From: Megalobrama amblycephala | Taxonomy: Eukaryota > Chordata > Actinopteri > Cypriniformes > Xenocyprididae | DNA: 64,000 nucleotides | Assembly: GCF_018812025.1 (NCBI RefSeq) | Contig: NC_063050.1 | Location: 12,441,037-12,505,036, forward strand | Direction: 5' to 3' | Part shown: positions 1 through 9,905 of the stretch, one piece after another | How positions within the stretch are numbered: the stretch's first letter is position 1 | Layout: each line of letters begins with the position of its first letter | The notes under the pieces: generated by a model | Told to the model about the DNA's origin: nothing | Seen by the model: the letters and a program-made list of their open reading frames with translations, nothing else | Database searches by the model: none | Made by a program: the position numbers and the translations under genes

Positions 1-84
1 AAAAAAAGTCACCTACATCTTGGATGTACTGGGGGTAAGCAGATAAACATCACATTTTAATTTTTGGGTGAACTATCCCTTTAA
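1..84 (+). mobile_element. Right end of a TTAA-flanked MITE (family A)
   Basis: The first 84 bases match the terminal part of the complete copy at 38421-39026, ending in a CCCTTTAA terminus. The rest of this copy lies outside the window. No coding capacity. Confidence 0.75.
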
Positions 85-256
85 CATTGTTTCAATGGTT
101 GCTTGCTATAGAACCATGAACAAGAACTGTGTAACATTCTTCTAAATTCTTTTTTAAATATCATTAAATTATGTTGCTTATTGTTATATCTTTATGCAAG
201 TATTGTTAAAAACACAATAGCTGAACCATTTCTGTAGTTGCATTGATTTGGCTATG

Positions 257-452
257 CACTGTCAGAAAAAAGGTACAGCGCTGTCACTGGGGCAGTAGCC
301 TAAGGTACAAAAGTGAAAAGGTACGTCTTTGTACCTTACTTACCCCTAAATGGTGCATATTAGTACCTTAAAGGTACATATTAGTACCTTTTTACCTTTG
401 TACCTTAGGGTACTGCCCCAGTGACAGAGCTGTACCTTTTTTACTGACAGTG
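257..452. mobile_element. Short inverted-repeat MITE, CACTG termini
   Basis: About 196 bp. The left arm begins CACTGTCAGAAAAAAGGTAC and the right arm is its near-perfect reverse complement, ending TACTGACAGTG. The arms are about 65 bp each and include GGTAC-rich stretches. It has no ORF and is a nonautonomous DNA transposon. The superfamily is uncertain because no clean target duplication is visible. Confidence 0.75.
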
Positions 453-567
453 TGCAATGTGACCTGAAAGCACGTGATTTGAATGACAATTTATTTTAAA
501 AGAATATACCTAAACAAAACTCATATTTTTAGTATATTAAAAGTTATCTTTAGTATATTAGATACAT

Positions 568-1545
568 GAAGGTTTTCATTTTCTATGCTCCAACTGATGG
601 AGGTTATTAAGTTTAATGGCATCAGAATATTACATATTTACACACTGTTTTATAGGGCTAATAAAATTTATGAGGAAAAAAAAAAAAAAAGAGTTCTCCA
701 TTTTTAAAAGTCAGTTTTCTGGAAAGAAAACCCAAGCATGCAATGTGATATAGATAATTCTCACCAATGTCAAATTTAAATCTGACTTTAACCCCACAGC
801 TCACTTACTGGAAGCATGATATGTGCCTTTATCTGACTCAAATTATATCAGACATGCGATAAAATTTCAGCAAATTACAGTCAATAATAAATGTTATTGT
901 AAACTGAGCCAGCTGAGATAAGAATGCCATTGGATTGTTAACGAAAAGTAATGGCCCTTCATACTGAAACTGAAAATATCCATACATTATTGACATGCAA
1001 GCTGTGACTTTACGGTCACCGTTAGCTTTGCAACCGTAAACTGGGATGTTACCACCCATGTGACCACACTACTTACAGTATAAATAGGCCTAAATTTGGG
1101 TAGACATTAGGTTGGTCAGACACTCCTGCGGCACATGCTCATTGTCTCCTGAAGGACCTCTAACTTAAATGACATTCTGTTCATTCATTCCAGGTGAAGA
1201 CTGTTTAGGGATTTAAGAATATTTCCAAATTAAACAATTAAACTTGTGAGTCATGGGTTGTGGGAACAGCAGAAAAGGATGTGAGAACTGCCAGGACAAT
1301 TGCAATAATGGATGCAGTTGCAGCTGTCACGACAGCACCAGTGCGGATCAGGAAGAGAAGATTGAAAGGTGCATGGATTGCTGTGGAGATTTGATTGAGT
1401 TCCTTGATGAACATATGGAAACATTTATTGGTTGCTGTTCAGGAACGTGAGTATCATTAGCTTTATAATCACTATTTTAATCACTGCTTCCTACAATATG
1501 AACATTTTCTTAAATTCCCTCCAGATTGTGAAACCTTTAACAGGT
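568..1545 (+). repeat. Duplicated block, copy A (pairs with 39325-39985)
   Basis: The promoter-proximal DNA, 5' UTR, exon 1 and first ~90 bp of the intron of Cys-rich gene A are near-identical to 39325-39985. The match includes the 5' UTR words GGTTGGTCAGACACTCCTGC and CATTCCAGGTGAAGACTG. Copy A has about 250-300 bp more between the upstream match and the transcription start region. A second matched block holds exon 2 (about 2660-2925 versus 44300-44640), so the whole gene was duplicated. Confidence 0.85.
1081..1088 (+). promoter_or_regulatory. TATA box of Cys-rich gene A
   Basis: TATAAATA lies 172 bases before the start codon and 20-30 bases before the conserved 5' UTR block at about 1105. 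The aligned position in copy B (about 39533-39545) reads TTTTTATTTT, so the canonical box is present only in copy A. Confidence 0.6.
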
Positions 1546-1811
1546 CATTTTACAGAGTTACAATAATAATAATAATAATAATAATTGTGCAGGAATAATA
1601 ATTACATTTCCTCACCCCCATAAAACATCATTACATTTTATTACATTTATTATTTAAACAAGGGGGAAAGCCACAATCTGTCAATTAAGAAAATAAATAT
1701 ATAAATATAACTGGTATAATATATGGGAAACACTCAGCTTTTTTTTTTTTTAGGTACATTTTAAAGGCATGTGAAGTTGATTTTATACTTCTTTAAAAAA
1801 GAAGGAAACAA

Positions 1812-1874
<63 letters not shown>

Positions 1875-2744
1875 TTACCATCATGGTGACGAGTGAACAT
1901 GAGCTTAGTTTGAGAACAGGTATATGATACTAAAAATATAAATTGAGATTACATGATCATTTTAAGTTAAATGTATGGGTAACACTTTATAATAACTCAC
2001 ACTATGAATAATTAGTTAAGCATTAGTAAATATTTAATCCATCCAGCATTAATAGACATTAACAAGCAGTTTATAAATACAGCTATAAATGCTTTGTATT
2101 TTTTTTGTATAATTGTATTTTCATACTTTATTAATGATCAATTTATCATTTCTAAATTATGCATTACATAATTTACAAGCCAGTTATTTAGGAGTTGTCA
2201 GTGGATCATAAGATCATTTAGGAAGTGTAAGTAAATTATTAATAAAATATTTAAATATACATTTATACATATTATTATTTAGATATATAGTAATAGTTAC
2301 TCAGTGTGTTAATAAATGCTTTATTAACATATTTTCCTACTGTATTCATGATTAATTCAGTTAATTATAAAACATTTAGTAGTTGTCAGTTAACTATTTT
2401 TGTGAGGACTATATATGCCTCGTAAAGCTTTTATAAAGGAGGTTTAAAGGATACAGAACATAGAAATATTTATTTCAAGCAAAACTTGATATAAACTTGA
2501 TACAAAAACTATTTATAATTGGGTAACTTGATATGAAAATTAATAATAAATCTCTACAATGTCACAGAAAATAAAAATTCCTGTACACCTCCAGAAAACA
2601 TAACTGCAGTAAAATTAATCTAAGCCTTTTCAATCTGATACAAAGTCCCTACAAAGATAGTGAATCAGGCGTGTGTGTGCATTTAATGTTAATATTGTAT
2701 CTTTTTTTTTTTCTTCAAGTGAAAATGAAGAGGAAACTGAGTGA
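1253..2744 (+). CDS. Small lipid-anchored cysteine-rich protein, copy A (two exons)
   Basis: I do not recognise the family. Exon 1 (1253-1446) starts with ATG and ends at donor GTGAGT. Exon 2 coding (2720-2744) follows a T-rich tract and CAAG acceptor. The joined frame gives 72 residues. The start MGCGNS fits the N-myristoylation pattern (Gly2, Ser6), and Cys3 is a typical palmitoylation partner, so attachment to the inner membrane face is inferred. Residues 9-25 form a Cys cluster (CENCQDNCNNGCSCSCH) shared exactly with copy B from C10 on. The middle diverges but keeps paired cysteines, and the C-terminus is acidic (TENEEETE). There is no signal peptide or membrane span. The splice phase and the TGA stop are the same in copy B, which supports the model. 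The Cys clusters could bind metal, but this is unproven. Confidence 0.7.
1813..1874. repeat. (GT)n(GA)n microsatellite
   Basis: An uninterrupted GT tract runs directly into a GA tract inside the intron of Cys-rich gene A. Confidence 0.95.
1978..2510 (+). repeat. Left arm of inverted repeat around exon 2
   Basis: Starts GGGTAACACTTTATAATAAC, a typical fish MITE end. Much of it is the reverse complement of 4185-4640; for example, AAGCTTTTATAAAGGAG here pairs with CTCCTTTATAAAAGCTT at about 4292. The arms bracket exon 2 of Cys-rich gene A. They may be two opposed insertions or one split element. Confidence 0.75.
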
Positions 2745-2860
2745 ATGGGTTCTGGAGGTGATGCAGCGGTCAGGAAGGATCACAGAACCTGTGGGAAACA
2801 TCATCCTGTTCCTGAAGAAAATGTTATCTGTACAAAGATTATTCCGGCCATAAAGCTCAA

Positions 2861-2866
2861 AATAAA
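2861..2866 (+). terminator. Polyadenylation signal of Cys-rich gene A
   Basis: AATAAA lies 117 bases after the stop codon of exon 2. The matching site in copy B is altered to ATATAAAC, and the nearest AATAAA there is at 44639-44644. Confidence 0.55.
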
Positions 2867-3054
2867 CAAAATAACACATGAATTCAAAGCAGAAATTATT
2901 TAACAGTATGAATGACTGAATTCACAACTATATTTTCTAACTTGAGTCAATGAAAAATAAATAACTTGCCCTAAACAATATTTTCTGTCTATGAAAACTA
3001 TTTTATAAAACCTGGCTCAAAGTATAATTTCCTTGTTGAAGAAAGTCAATTAAT

Positions 3055-4015
3055 TTAAAGGTGTAATATGTAAGAATTCTGCAGTAAAAAATCCAAAAAC
3101 CACTAGGTCATTATATATTTTGTTCACTTGAGTACTTACAACATCCCAAATGTTTCCAACTATTTGAGAAACGTGAGAAAATTGCATACCCTTGGTTACG
3201 GTTTTATTTTGTAGAAACCATAGAAACACCAAAGAAGCTTTAAAATATTACACGTTTTAATAGACAAGGGAACAACTGTTTTGATATATTTATAGACAGA
3301 AACTAATTATTGTTATATAGCTCAACATGTTGTCTATTGTTTAAATCTAATTTTCTTGATTTTTTGCGAGTACCATGCTTTACCATGCCTCAGAGAAAAA
3401 CACTATTTTGTGAAGTAGCTAACATAGCATAATCAGATGCAGCTTTATTTTTAGTAACAGTAATAAAGAATTTTCTCCATCATACAATACGTTTTAAAAT
3501 TAATTGCATGCCATTTATCAACACAAGCCATCCAGCATTTAATATGATATTGTAAAATCGATCTATCTTACTGCAGTGTGTAACAGTGTCTCACAACAGC
3601 CACCGAGCGAACGCATAACGTCATTTTCAACACTCTCAGATGTATCTAATATGATAAACAGAGCTGCGTTACCTCATACTCATGACCGGAAAAGCGGAAG
3701 CAGCGCTGGTGACTGTGTCATAATAAAAGTCCCGCTGCTCGTGAGGCGTGTGTTGATCAATCGCTCCAGCTCCTCGTTCAGCTCCACAACACTCGCTCCT
3801 GCTCTGCTTCATACTACAGTAACGTTAATAATCGCATCCATGAACATGATTTCTTCCCGTGTCCTATCCCAATTCTTTTGCACCGTCCGTTGAGGTGGAG
3901 ACCACATATCCCAAGATTCCACGCTTAAACATGGCATCATCAAGCGACGCCTTTGTTTTGAATAGACCTCTAGCGACCTCTAGCGGACAGAAATTTTTAC
4001 ATATTTTCCCCTTAA
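3055..4015. mobile_element. TTAA-flanked DNA element, about 960 bp
   Basis: Bounded by TTAAAGGTGTAATATGTAAG on the left and TTACATATTTTCCCCTTAA on the right, which are inverted versions of each other with TTAA at both outer edges. The interior has a CpG-richer right half and no transposase. Small ORFs inside it are spurious. Confidence 0.7.
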
Positions 4016-4184
4016 TTTTTTTTTTTTTATCTAAAAAAAAATTATCATTTAAGAAATAATCTGTATTAGATTTTTTTTTTTAATTATTTTTCATTACATT
4101 TATATTTATTAACTTACATTACTTCCACACATCCACAATTTCAGTACTCAAGTGCCATATTTTGGAGCATCTAAGAGGTTTATT

Positions 4185-4640
4185 TTTCATGTTATATCAA
4201 GTTTAGCAGTACAGGTTGTGCATTGTGAAATAAATATTTCTATATTCTGTATCACTCTCTTGTTTGTTTCTTGTCTTGTTTGCCTTTAAATCTCCTTTAT
4301 AAAAGCTTTAAATAGTCGTCACTTCAGATGAGCTCACAAAAATAGTTTACTGACAACTACTAAATGTTTTATAATTACCTGAATTAATCATGAATTACAA
4401 TAGGAATATATGTTAATAAAGCATTTATTAACATACTGAGTAACTATTACTATATGTCTAAATAATCAGATTTATAAATGTATGTTTAAATTGTTTATTA
4501 ATCATTTACTTACACTTCCTAAATGATCTTATGAACCACTGACAAACTCCTAAATAACTGGCTAGTAAATAATATAATAATTAATTTAGAAATGATGAAT
4601 TTATCATTGATAATGTATGAAAAATAAACGATTAAACACA
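4185..4640 (-). repeat. Right arm of inverted repeat around exon 2
   Basis: Reverse complement of about 1990-2510, imperfect but recognisable over roughly 450 bases. It lies in the downstream flank of Cys-rich gene A. Confidence 0.75.
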
Positions 4641-4833
4641 GATCTGCATATAAATCAAGATGTATCTAAACGATTCCTGGCTAACGAGGGTGGGGTGGGT
4701 ACAACACATCTTTCTTGAGCTTGAACTCTTGAGCACAAGATTAATTATTTAGTGTGCATTCAGGTGCTAGAACTAGTTGTTTCAATGTACAATCTGAGTG
4801 CTTGTGCTCGTTGTGGCTGACATGGCATGGCAG

Positions 4834-4834
<1 letters not shown>

Positions 4835-4882
<48 letters not shown>
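4835..4882. repeat. (TA)n microsatellite
   Basis: Pure TA tract of about 48 bases. It is the target flank of the adjacent repeat mosaic. Confidence 0.95.
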
Positions 4883-4886
<4 letters not shown>

Positions 4887-5165
4887 GCTAGATTTGAGTT
4901 CACACAGAGTGAACTCAAATCTAGAGGGTTTTTTTTGACCCCTACACCCTTCATCCCTTCGAAGCTCTCACTCCGGAGGGTAGACCCTTTGAAGGGATAG
5001 GGCATAGGGATGAGCCCTTCCAAATGGAACGCAGGGAAAAATTGTGATTCTGCTTGTTATCACTTAATTATCTCATTAACTTTAACACCGCTTCAGTGGG
5101 TGGAATAAAAAATATGGCAGGACTTTTACTTTCTGACCCCTGGACTTTATACCTCTGTCTGCATC
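4883..5165. repeat. Mosaic of MITE fragments
   Basis: Contains a small hairpin (GATTTGAGTTCAC / GTGAACTCAAATC), then a CTTCGAAG/CTCCGGAG-rich MITE fragment to about 5035. Next comes a CATTAACTTTAACACCGCTT fragment shared with about 19055, and finally a piece (about 5100-5155) that is the reverse complement of about 26344-26395. Confidence 0.6.
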
Positions 5166-5194
5166 CCAAGGATTTTTCAATTTTGACTGTTTGT

Positions 5195-5290
5195 AGTTAA
5201 GTCACCTTTATTTATAAAGGCTTTTTACAATACAGACTGTTTTAAAGCAGCTTTACAGTGATAATAATGCAACAAAGTTTGTTTCAGTTG
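5195..5290 (+). repeat. Fragment of a dispersed repeat, same family as 40456-40890
   Basis: The words CACCTTTATTTATA, CTTTTTACAAT and AAAGCAGCTTTACA are shared in order with the longer copy at 40470-40560. The following 600 bases (to 5888) show nothing I can support. Confidence 0.6.
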
Positions 5291-5888
5291 TACAGAAGCT
5301 AGAAGAAAATAGTGTCATTGTCCAGCTTAAGTAAGTTCAGTGTTGATTCATTTCTGTTGTAAAAATTATTAGCTATTAATTTAGTTTATTTATCAATACA
5401 GCAGCTCTGGAGAAAACAGTGATTATTGCTATATCATAATTTCTACAAAAATAAATCTACAAAAATATTAAATGATTACTTCATTAAACTTGGTTTTAAT
5501 TTCAATTCTACACATTTCACATTAGAATTTAAGCTTAACAGTTTTAAATGCACCATTTTAAATTAAAAATAAGTTTTGAGCTGCAAATATGTTTATATTC
5601 ATTTGAAAATGTCCAGTGACATCCAATGACATGCAATTCATCTTAATTTCAATGTTGAATTTGACACCACACATACACCTTGTATATGATCTTTCAGTGA
5701 AGTTTCAAAATGGCCTTGCTATAAAAAGCACATCATAAGATATATTTCATTTGGATCATTTATCATCCATTCGTGCTTGGACCCCGATGTAAAAACAAAG
5801 GTCCAAAATACTCATGTTTGAAAAACATGATACAGATCATCAATTATGCCGCTGATTTAGATGTTAAATGTCATCTATATCATTTTTA

Positions 5889-6733
5889 TCAATGGGTATA
5901 TTTTCTTGACAATAAATACACTCCAGCACCCACTACTGCTACTGCTGCTAGAGCTGCACCTCCTGCTGCTCCTAATATTGCTGCTTGTTCAGCAGTTAAT
6001 GCAGCTGCTCCCATCTTAGCTGCTATTGCTGCTCCTGCTGCTCCTACTGCTGCTACTATTCCTCCTAATACTCCTCCTCCTGCTCCTGCTCCTGCTACTG
6101 CTGCTCCAATAACACATTTTCTGTGAAGTAGTTCATCCTGAGTCTTCTTATAGTCTTGCTCAGTGTATCTCCAGTATCTGTTCTGCATCCTCAGTTTGTT
6201 GATGTATTTCAGAAGCTCTGAGACTTGAAATCGATCTTCTTTTTTGTTGTTGAAAACATGAAAACCTCCTGAACACTGATCAACAACTGACCGCAGTGTT
6301 TCACATTTATTCAGATATCTCTCTACTGTCCCATGTAACTGATCTCCATGAGTAAAGAGCACTAATGTGTGTTTTTGGGCCTTTGATCCAAAATTATCCC
6401 AGATCCATTTCACAACTTTACTGTCATTCTTTGTGAAAGTCTCACCCAGTTTGATCACCAGCAGAAACACATCAACACTATGAAGTGTAAACATCTGCTC
6501 TATTTGAGTTTGAGCATCTTTAATCTTCACTGATGTATCAGAGAGTCCTACAGTGTCAATCACATTGATTGTTTGTCCATCCACTTCTGTTTGTGCTGAT
6601 TGACAGATTTTGGTCACAGCCTCAGGAGAAAAATCATCTTCAAATGGATTTGTAGCTCTGCTCAGGATGGTGTTTCCTGATGCGCTCTTTCCAGATCCAG
6701 TTGAGCCCAACAGCATAATATTCACATCTGACA
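5889..6733 (-). CDS. GIMAP/AIG1-family GTPase, main coding exon
   Basis: GIMAPs are septin-related GTPases of immune cells that bind GTP and often sit on internal membranes. The exon codes for about 280 residues. It has a P-loop GSTGSGKSASGNTIL close to the start, G3 as DTVGL (usually DTPGL), LFTHGDQL as G4 and FNNKK as G5, with a full AIG1 conserved box between them. The C-terminus is about 75 Ala/Gly-rich hydrophobic residues ending YLLSRKYTH, a likely membrane-binding tail. Reading enters through an acceptor (TTATTTACAG) with the exon starting at 6733; the few residues readable upstream are intronic and lack an ATG. The 5' exon was not found, and the DIRS element at 6950-9905 sits where it could be expected. 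The exon itself has no stop or frameshift. The gene may be functional or a 5'-disrupted copy. Confidence 0.85.
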
Positions 6734-7044
6734 CTGTAAATAAGTTGAACAGACAGACAGATGGATCAAAGCAAAATCCCCAATGGTAAATGAACACTGC
6801 TCAGCATTTATATAAGTCCATTCTCATGATCAAATCTTGAAAATGAGTTGTTTAAAAAAAGAGAAAGTATTCTGAAATCAAAACACAAAATTTAGTCTTG
6901 GTTTTGATCTGGAGCAAACATTCAGAAACATTCAGAACTTTTTAGTAAGATTGGGTTCCCTCATCAATATGGTTCACTCGCATTGCGTCAATCTTTAGCT
7001 GATGCTATGGGGAAACTCCTTTCTACCGGGAATGCTGGAGCATA

Positions 7045-7339
7045 CAGAGCCCCTAAAGTGACATGTTGGTGTAAAAATATTTTACAAAGCTTTTACGATG
7101 ATTCAGTCATCAAGTTCAAAATAAAACTCTATACCACTCCATTTTAAATGTACAGGGCTGTCTGAACCACTGCCAGCAGGATTAAACAGGAGGTGTTTGT
7201 CAGAACTCACAAGTTTTGCGAGAGAATGCAAAGTTTTATGAGAGAACGCAAAGTTTCTCGGGGGAATGCGAAAGTTTTGTGAAAGAACATAAAAGCTTTG
7301 AATTTTGTCCTCTTATGAATTGTTCTCTTAGGGGCTCTG
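7045..7339. mobile_element. TA-flanked MITE nested in the DIRS element
   Basis: Termini CAGAGCCCCTAA and TTAGGGGCTCTG are perfect inverted repeats, flanked by TA on each side (7043-7044, 7340-7341), as for Tc1/mariner insertions. About 295 bp, no coding capacity. Confidence 0.75.
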
Positions 7340-8107
7340 TAGAAGCCTGATTGAATTGCGTATGTGCAACTGCACAAACCTATGGCCCTTCAGCCCACCA
7401 AAATGGGCGGGGCTACCCATCTATATAAGCGGGCTGTTCCTATCTATCAAGCAAAAAAGAGCAAATGTCAAGCAAATTTCTACAAAATCCTACCAGTGGA
7501 AAGCTAACCGAGATGGGGTGCGTCTCCTACTTGGCTCATGTTCACTATTCATCTTCCACTGCCTTTACCTCCATAAGTGTTGGCGAGAATGGGTACGAAA
7601 AGCTCCCTCCTATAGGAAGTCGTGGCCACACATCTCTGCCCACCAACCGCCCTGGGATAGAAAACTAAAGATTCTTTTCCTTTTCAAGCCCTGCAGGACC
7701 ACCTCGGCCCTAGCAAGTTGGGCCTATTCCGTGGCTGGACAAGTGGGTTATGCTCTCCAAACCATGGTGGTCCTACAGGTCTTTCAGGCCAAGCTCCTCC
7801 AGTCCATGGATGAGTCTTGCCCGGACCCCACCGCTTTTATGCCTGGTTCAGACTACACGATTTTTTTTTTGTCTGTTACGATAGTCACTGTGTCAGATTA
7901 CGCTATTTTGACTCCAAAAATCTTGTCGTGTCCTGGACTTGAAACATGTCAGACTACACGTTGCTACGTGACCAATCGTCGCTTGTTGTCACGACGCGTG
8001 TCAGAAACAAGAGCGTAAACAATGACTGAAGCGGCGCGTGTTGTACTGGCTGTCTTATGTTCAGAAAAGCGCAAAAAAAGAAAGAAAACCCGAACATGGA
8101 CACGTTC

Positions 8108-8109
<2 letters not shown>

Positions 8110-8150
<41 letters not shown>

Positions 8151-8250
8151 CCACACTACTCTCACTCACAAACACACACTCTCTCTCATACACAAACACT
8201 CACACACACTCACTCACTCACTCACACTACTCTCACACACACACTTTTCT
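8110..8250. repeat. (TC)n/(CA)n low-complexity tract
   Basis: A TC tract followed by CA and CTCA-type repeats inside the Harbinger-like element. It produces several spurious Ser-Leu and Thr-His ORFs on both strands. Confidence 0.9.
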
Positions 8251-8341
8251 CAATAGCGAAGAAGAATAATGAATGATTTGCTAGCTTAAGTTACAGCTAA
8301 TTTCAGTACTCACTGGGTTGCTGAAGGGCTTCCGCTATCGT

Positions 8342-8491
8342 TCACCAACATTTTTCTTTCTTTAATCTGTCGTGGTAGTCCCTCGATGAGACATCGTACA
8401 GGCAGGAGTACTGTTGCCACAGCTCCATGAACTTTTCCTCCATTTCGCAATTCCACCTAGCCGCACCATCATCTCTCTTGCGTTTCGCCAT
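8342..8491 (-). CDS. Myb/SANT-like (MADF-type) exon of a Harbinger element
   Basis: Forty-nine residues from an internal Met: MAKRKRDDGAARWN, then an acidic and aromatic helix pattern (EEKFMELWQQYSCLYDVSS) and RDYHDRLKKEKCW. This matches the first part of the Myb-like DNA-binding protein that PIF/Harbinger transposons encode beside their transposase. A possible donor (TTG|GTGAAC) follows the CW codons, so only the first exon remains. It lies wholly within the element with TTA target duplications. A longer upstream Met is possible, but the basic MAKRKR start resembles the family. Confidence 0.55.
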   Translation of the reverse strand: MAKRKRDDGAARWNCEMEEKFMELWQQYSCLYDVSSRDYHDRLKKEKCW

Positions 8492-8786
8492 GTTTGAAAG
8501 TTGTGTACAAAAAGCGTCTGTGCTCCGATTGGTCAGCGTCACCCATGTGACGGAACCCGTCGTGAATGACCGCAAAAAAATTCAACATGCTAGTCTTTCT
8601 GCCGTGACGTCGTGAACTATCGCAGACGTGGTTTCGGTTGTCGTATACTATGACACACTATACGAGATTTAACGATTAATTCTTGCGTCCCGACGTCCAT
8701 TGTCGTTTACGAATCCCTACGACACTTTACGTCAAATGGATCATGCTAGATTCGGGCTAAAATCGTGTAGTCTGAACCAGGCATTA

Positions 8787-9400
8787 GAGATCTGTGCAGT
8801 GCAACAGACCTGGCCCTGCATGCCACAAAGATGACCACCCAGGGGATCAACAGGGGAATAGCCAACCTGAGACATCTGAACCGCGCCATGAAGAAATGGC
8901 CCTTCAAGATGTTGACACTGAAGCAAATCCTCTTGTAGGTTTATCGTGGATGCAGCCCTCTCCACTCTGAGACAGAAGGGAGTGTGCATTCTGAATTATC
9001 CCGATGACTGGCTCATTTTGGCCCAGTCTGAGGACGAGTTCAATAGTCACAGGTCTATGCTCCTGGCTCACACCAGAACACACTCTGACAATTCAGCAGT
9101 TTGCGGCATCATTCACCCTGGAGAGGCAGTGGCACATCAACAGCCTAGAAATTCTTGCAGTTTTTCTGGCCCTCAAATCTTCCAGATCTGAAAGGACACC
9201 ATGTCTTGATCCATTCAGACAAAATGTCAGTGGTTTCCTCCATAAACCAGTAAGGCTGACTCAGGTTGAGGCCTCTACAGACTAGTGAGATGCCTCCTCT
9301 TATGGGCACAGCACAATCTGAACTCTCTGCCCAGGGAGGCATGTCTCCAGGGGAGTAGAGACTCCACTCCCAGATGGGGTCAAACGATTTAGAGTGTCTT
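8787..9400 (+). pseudogene. DIRS gag end, reverse transcriptase and RNase H remnants
   Basis: Frame one gives a gag-like tail (ATDLALHATKMTTQGINRG). After a stop it continues into an RT segment VDAALSTLRQKG with the catalytic YxDD box as NYPDDWLILAQS (about 8990-9030). RNase H signatures follow near 9120-9300 (WHINSLEILAVFLALKS, then a HSD motif in another frame). Much of the RT palm between gag and YxDD is deleted. At least two frame changes make it nonfunctional. Confidence 0.7.
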
Positions 9401-9409
9401 TGGGAGGGC

Positions 9410-9905
9410 AAAGGTTGTGATTCCGAGAGATGGTACAGGCCCCTTTTCGCTTGGGACAGTCCTTCTGTTGGCTATAGCATCAGTCAAGCGAGTGGGTGAC
9501 TTGCAGGCACTCTCGGTGAGCGCATCCTGCCTTGAGTTTGGGCCAAACGACTGCAAAGTTGTCTTCAAAACGAGACATGGCCTAAGGTGTTCTCTACTTT
9601 GTTCAGAACACAGGACTTTACCCTTTCTGATCTTCCTGTTACAGGGATGAGCAAGGAATGCACTTACTCTGCCCGGTCTGGGCTTTAAGAGTATATGTCG
9701 AGCGCTGTTCTGACAATCAGAACAGCTTTGTGTGTGCTTTGGGTACCACACTAAAGGGCAACCGGTCACAAAGCAGAGATTATCCCACTGGATAGTGGAT
9801 GCAATTGCATTAGTTTATGCATCTGTGGGCCGTCATTGCCCCATTAGAGGGAGAGCCCATTCCACCAGGGGTATGGCCTCCTCCTGGGCCTGGTCCAGTA
9901 AGCAA
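9410..9905 (+). pseudogene. DIRS tyrosine recombinase remnant
   Basis: An upstream piece reads LLAIASVKRVGDLQALSVS. After frame breaks, the catalytic C-terminal part reads GQPVTKQRLSHWIVDAIAL and RAHSTRGMASSWAW, which carries the HxTRG-type motif of DIRS recombinases. The frame is broken between about 9640 and 9735. Confidence 0.7.

Larger units (their letters stand above)
7840..8783 (-). mobile_element. PIF/Harbinger-like transposon nested in the DIRS element
   Basis: Termini TGCCTGGTTCAGACTACACG and its exact reverse complement are flanked by the 3-bp duplication TTA (7837-7839, 8784-8786), the target site preference of PIF/Harbinger. The interior keeps a Myb-like exon on the minus strand, but no transposase is visible. 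About 944 bp. Confidence 0.8.
6950..9905 (+). mobile_element. Decayed DIRS-type (tyrosine recombinase) retrotransposon
   Basis: The order of remnants is a leader with GGGCGGGGCTACCCATCTATATAAGCGGG-type promoter-like DNA near 7405, gag-like protein pieces (7640-7836 and 8787-8938), reverse transcriptase (8939-9060), RNase H (9100-9400) and tyrosine recombinase (9410-9905). This order and the use of a tyrosine recombinase instead of a DDE integrase are characteristic of DIRS elements. It is broken by stops, frameshifts, deletions and two nested transposons. The right terminal repeat is not identified. Confidence 0.75.

Noticed and set aside
3576..3893. 105-codon ORF
   Set aside because: It lies wholly inside the TTAA-flanked element 3055-4015 and shows no domain.
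5773..6126. 117-codon Ala/Pro-rich ORF on the plus strand
   Set aside because: It is the antisense shadow of the Ala/Gly-rich tail of the minus-strand GIMAP exon.
7356..8018. 220-codon ORF
   Set aside because: It runs across the border between DIRS DNA and the nested Harbinger element at 7840. Only its middle part has gag-like content.
8022..8276. Several Ser-Leu and Thr-His repeat ORFs
   Set aside because: They are translations of TC and CA microsatellite DNA, present in several frames and on both strands.
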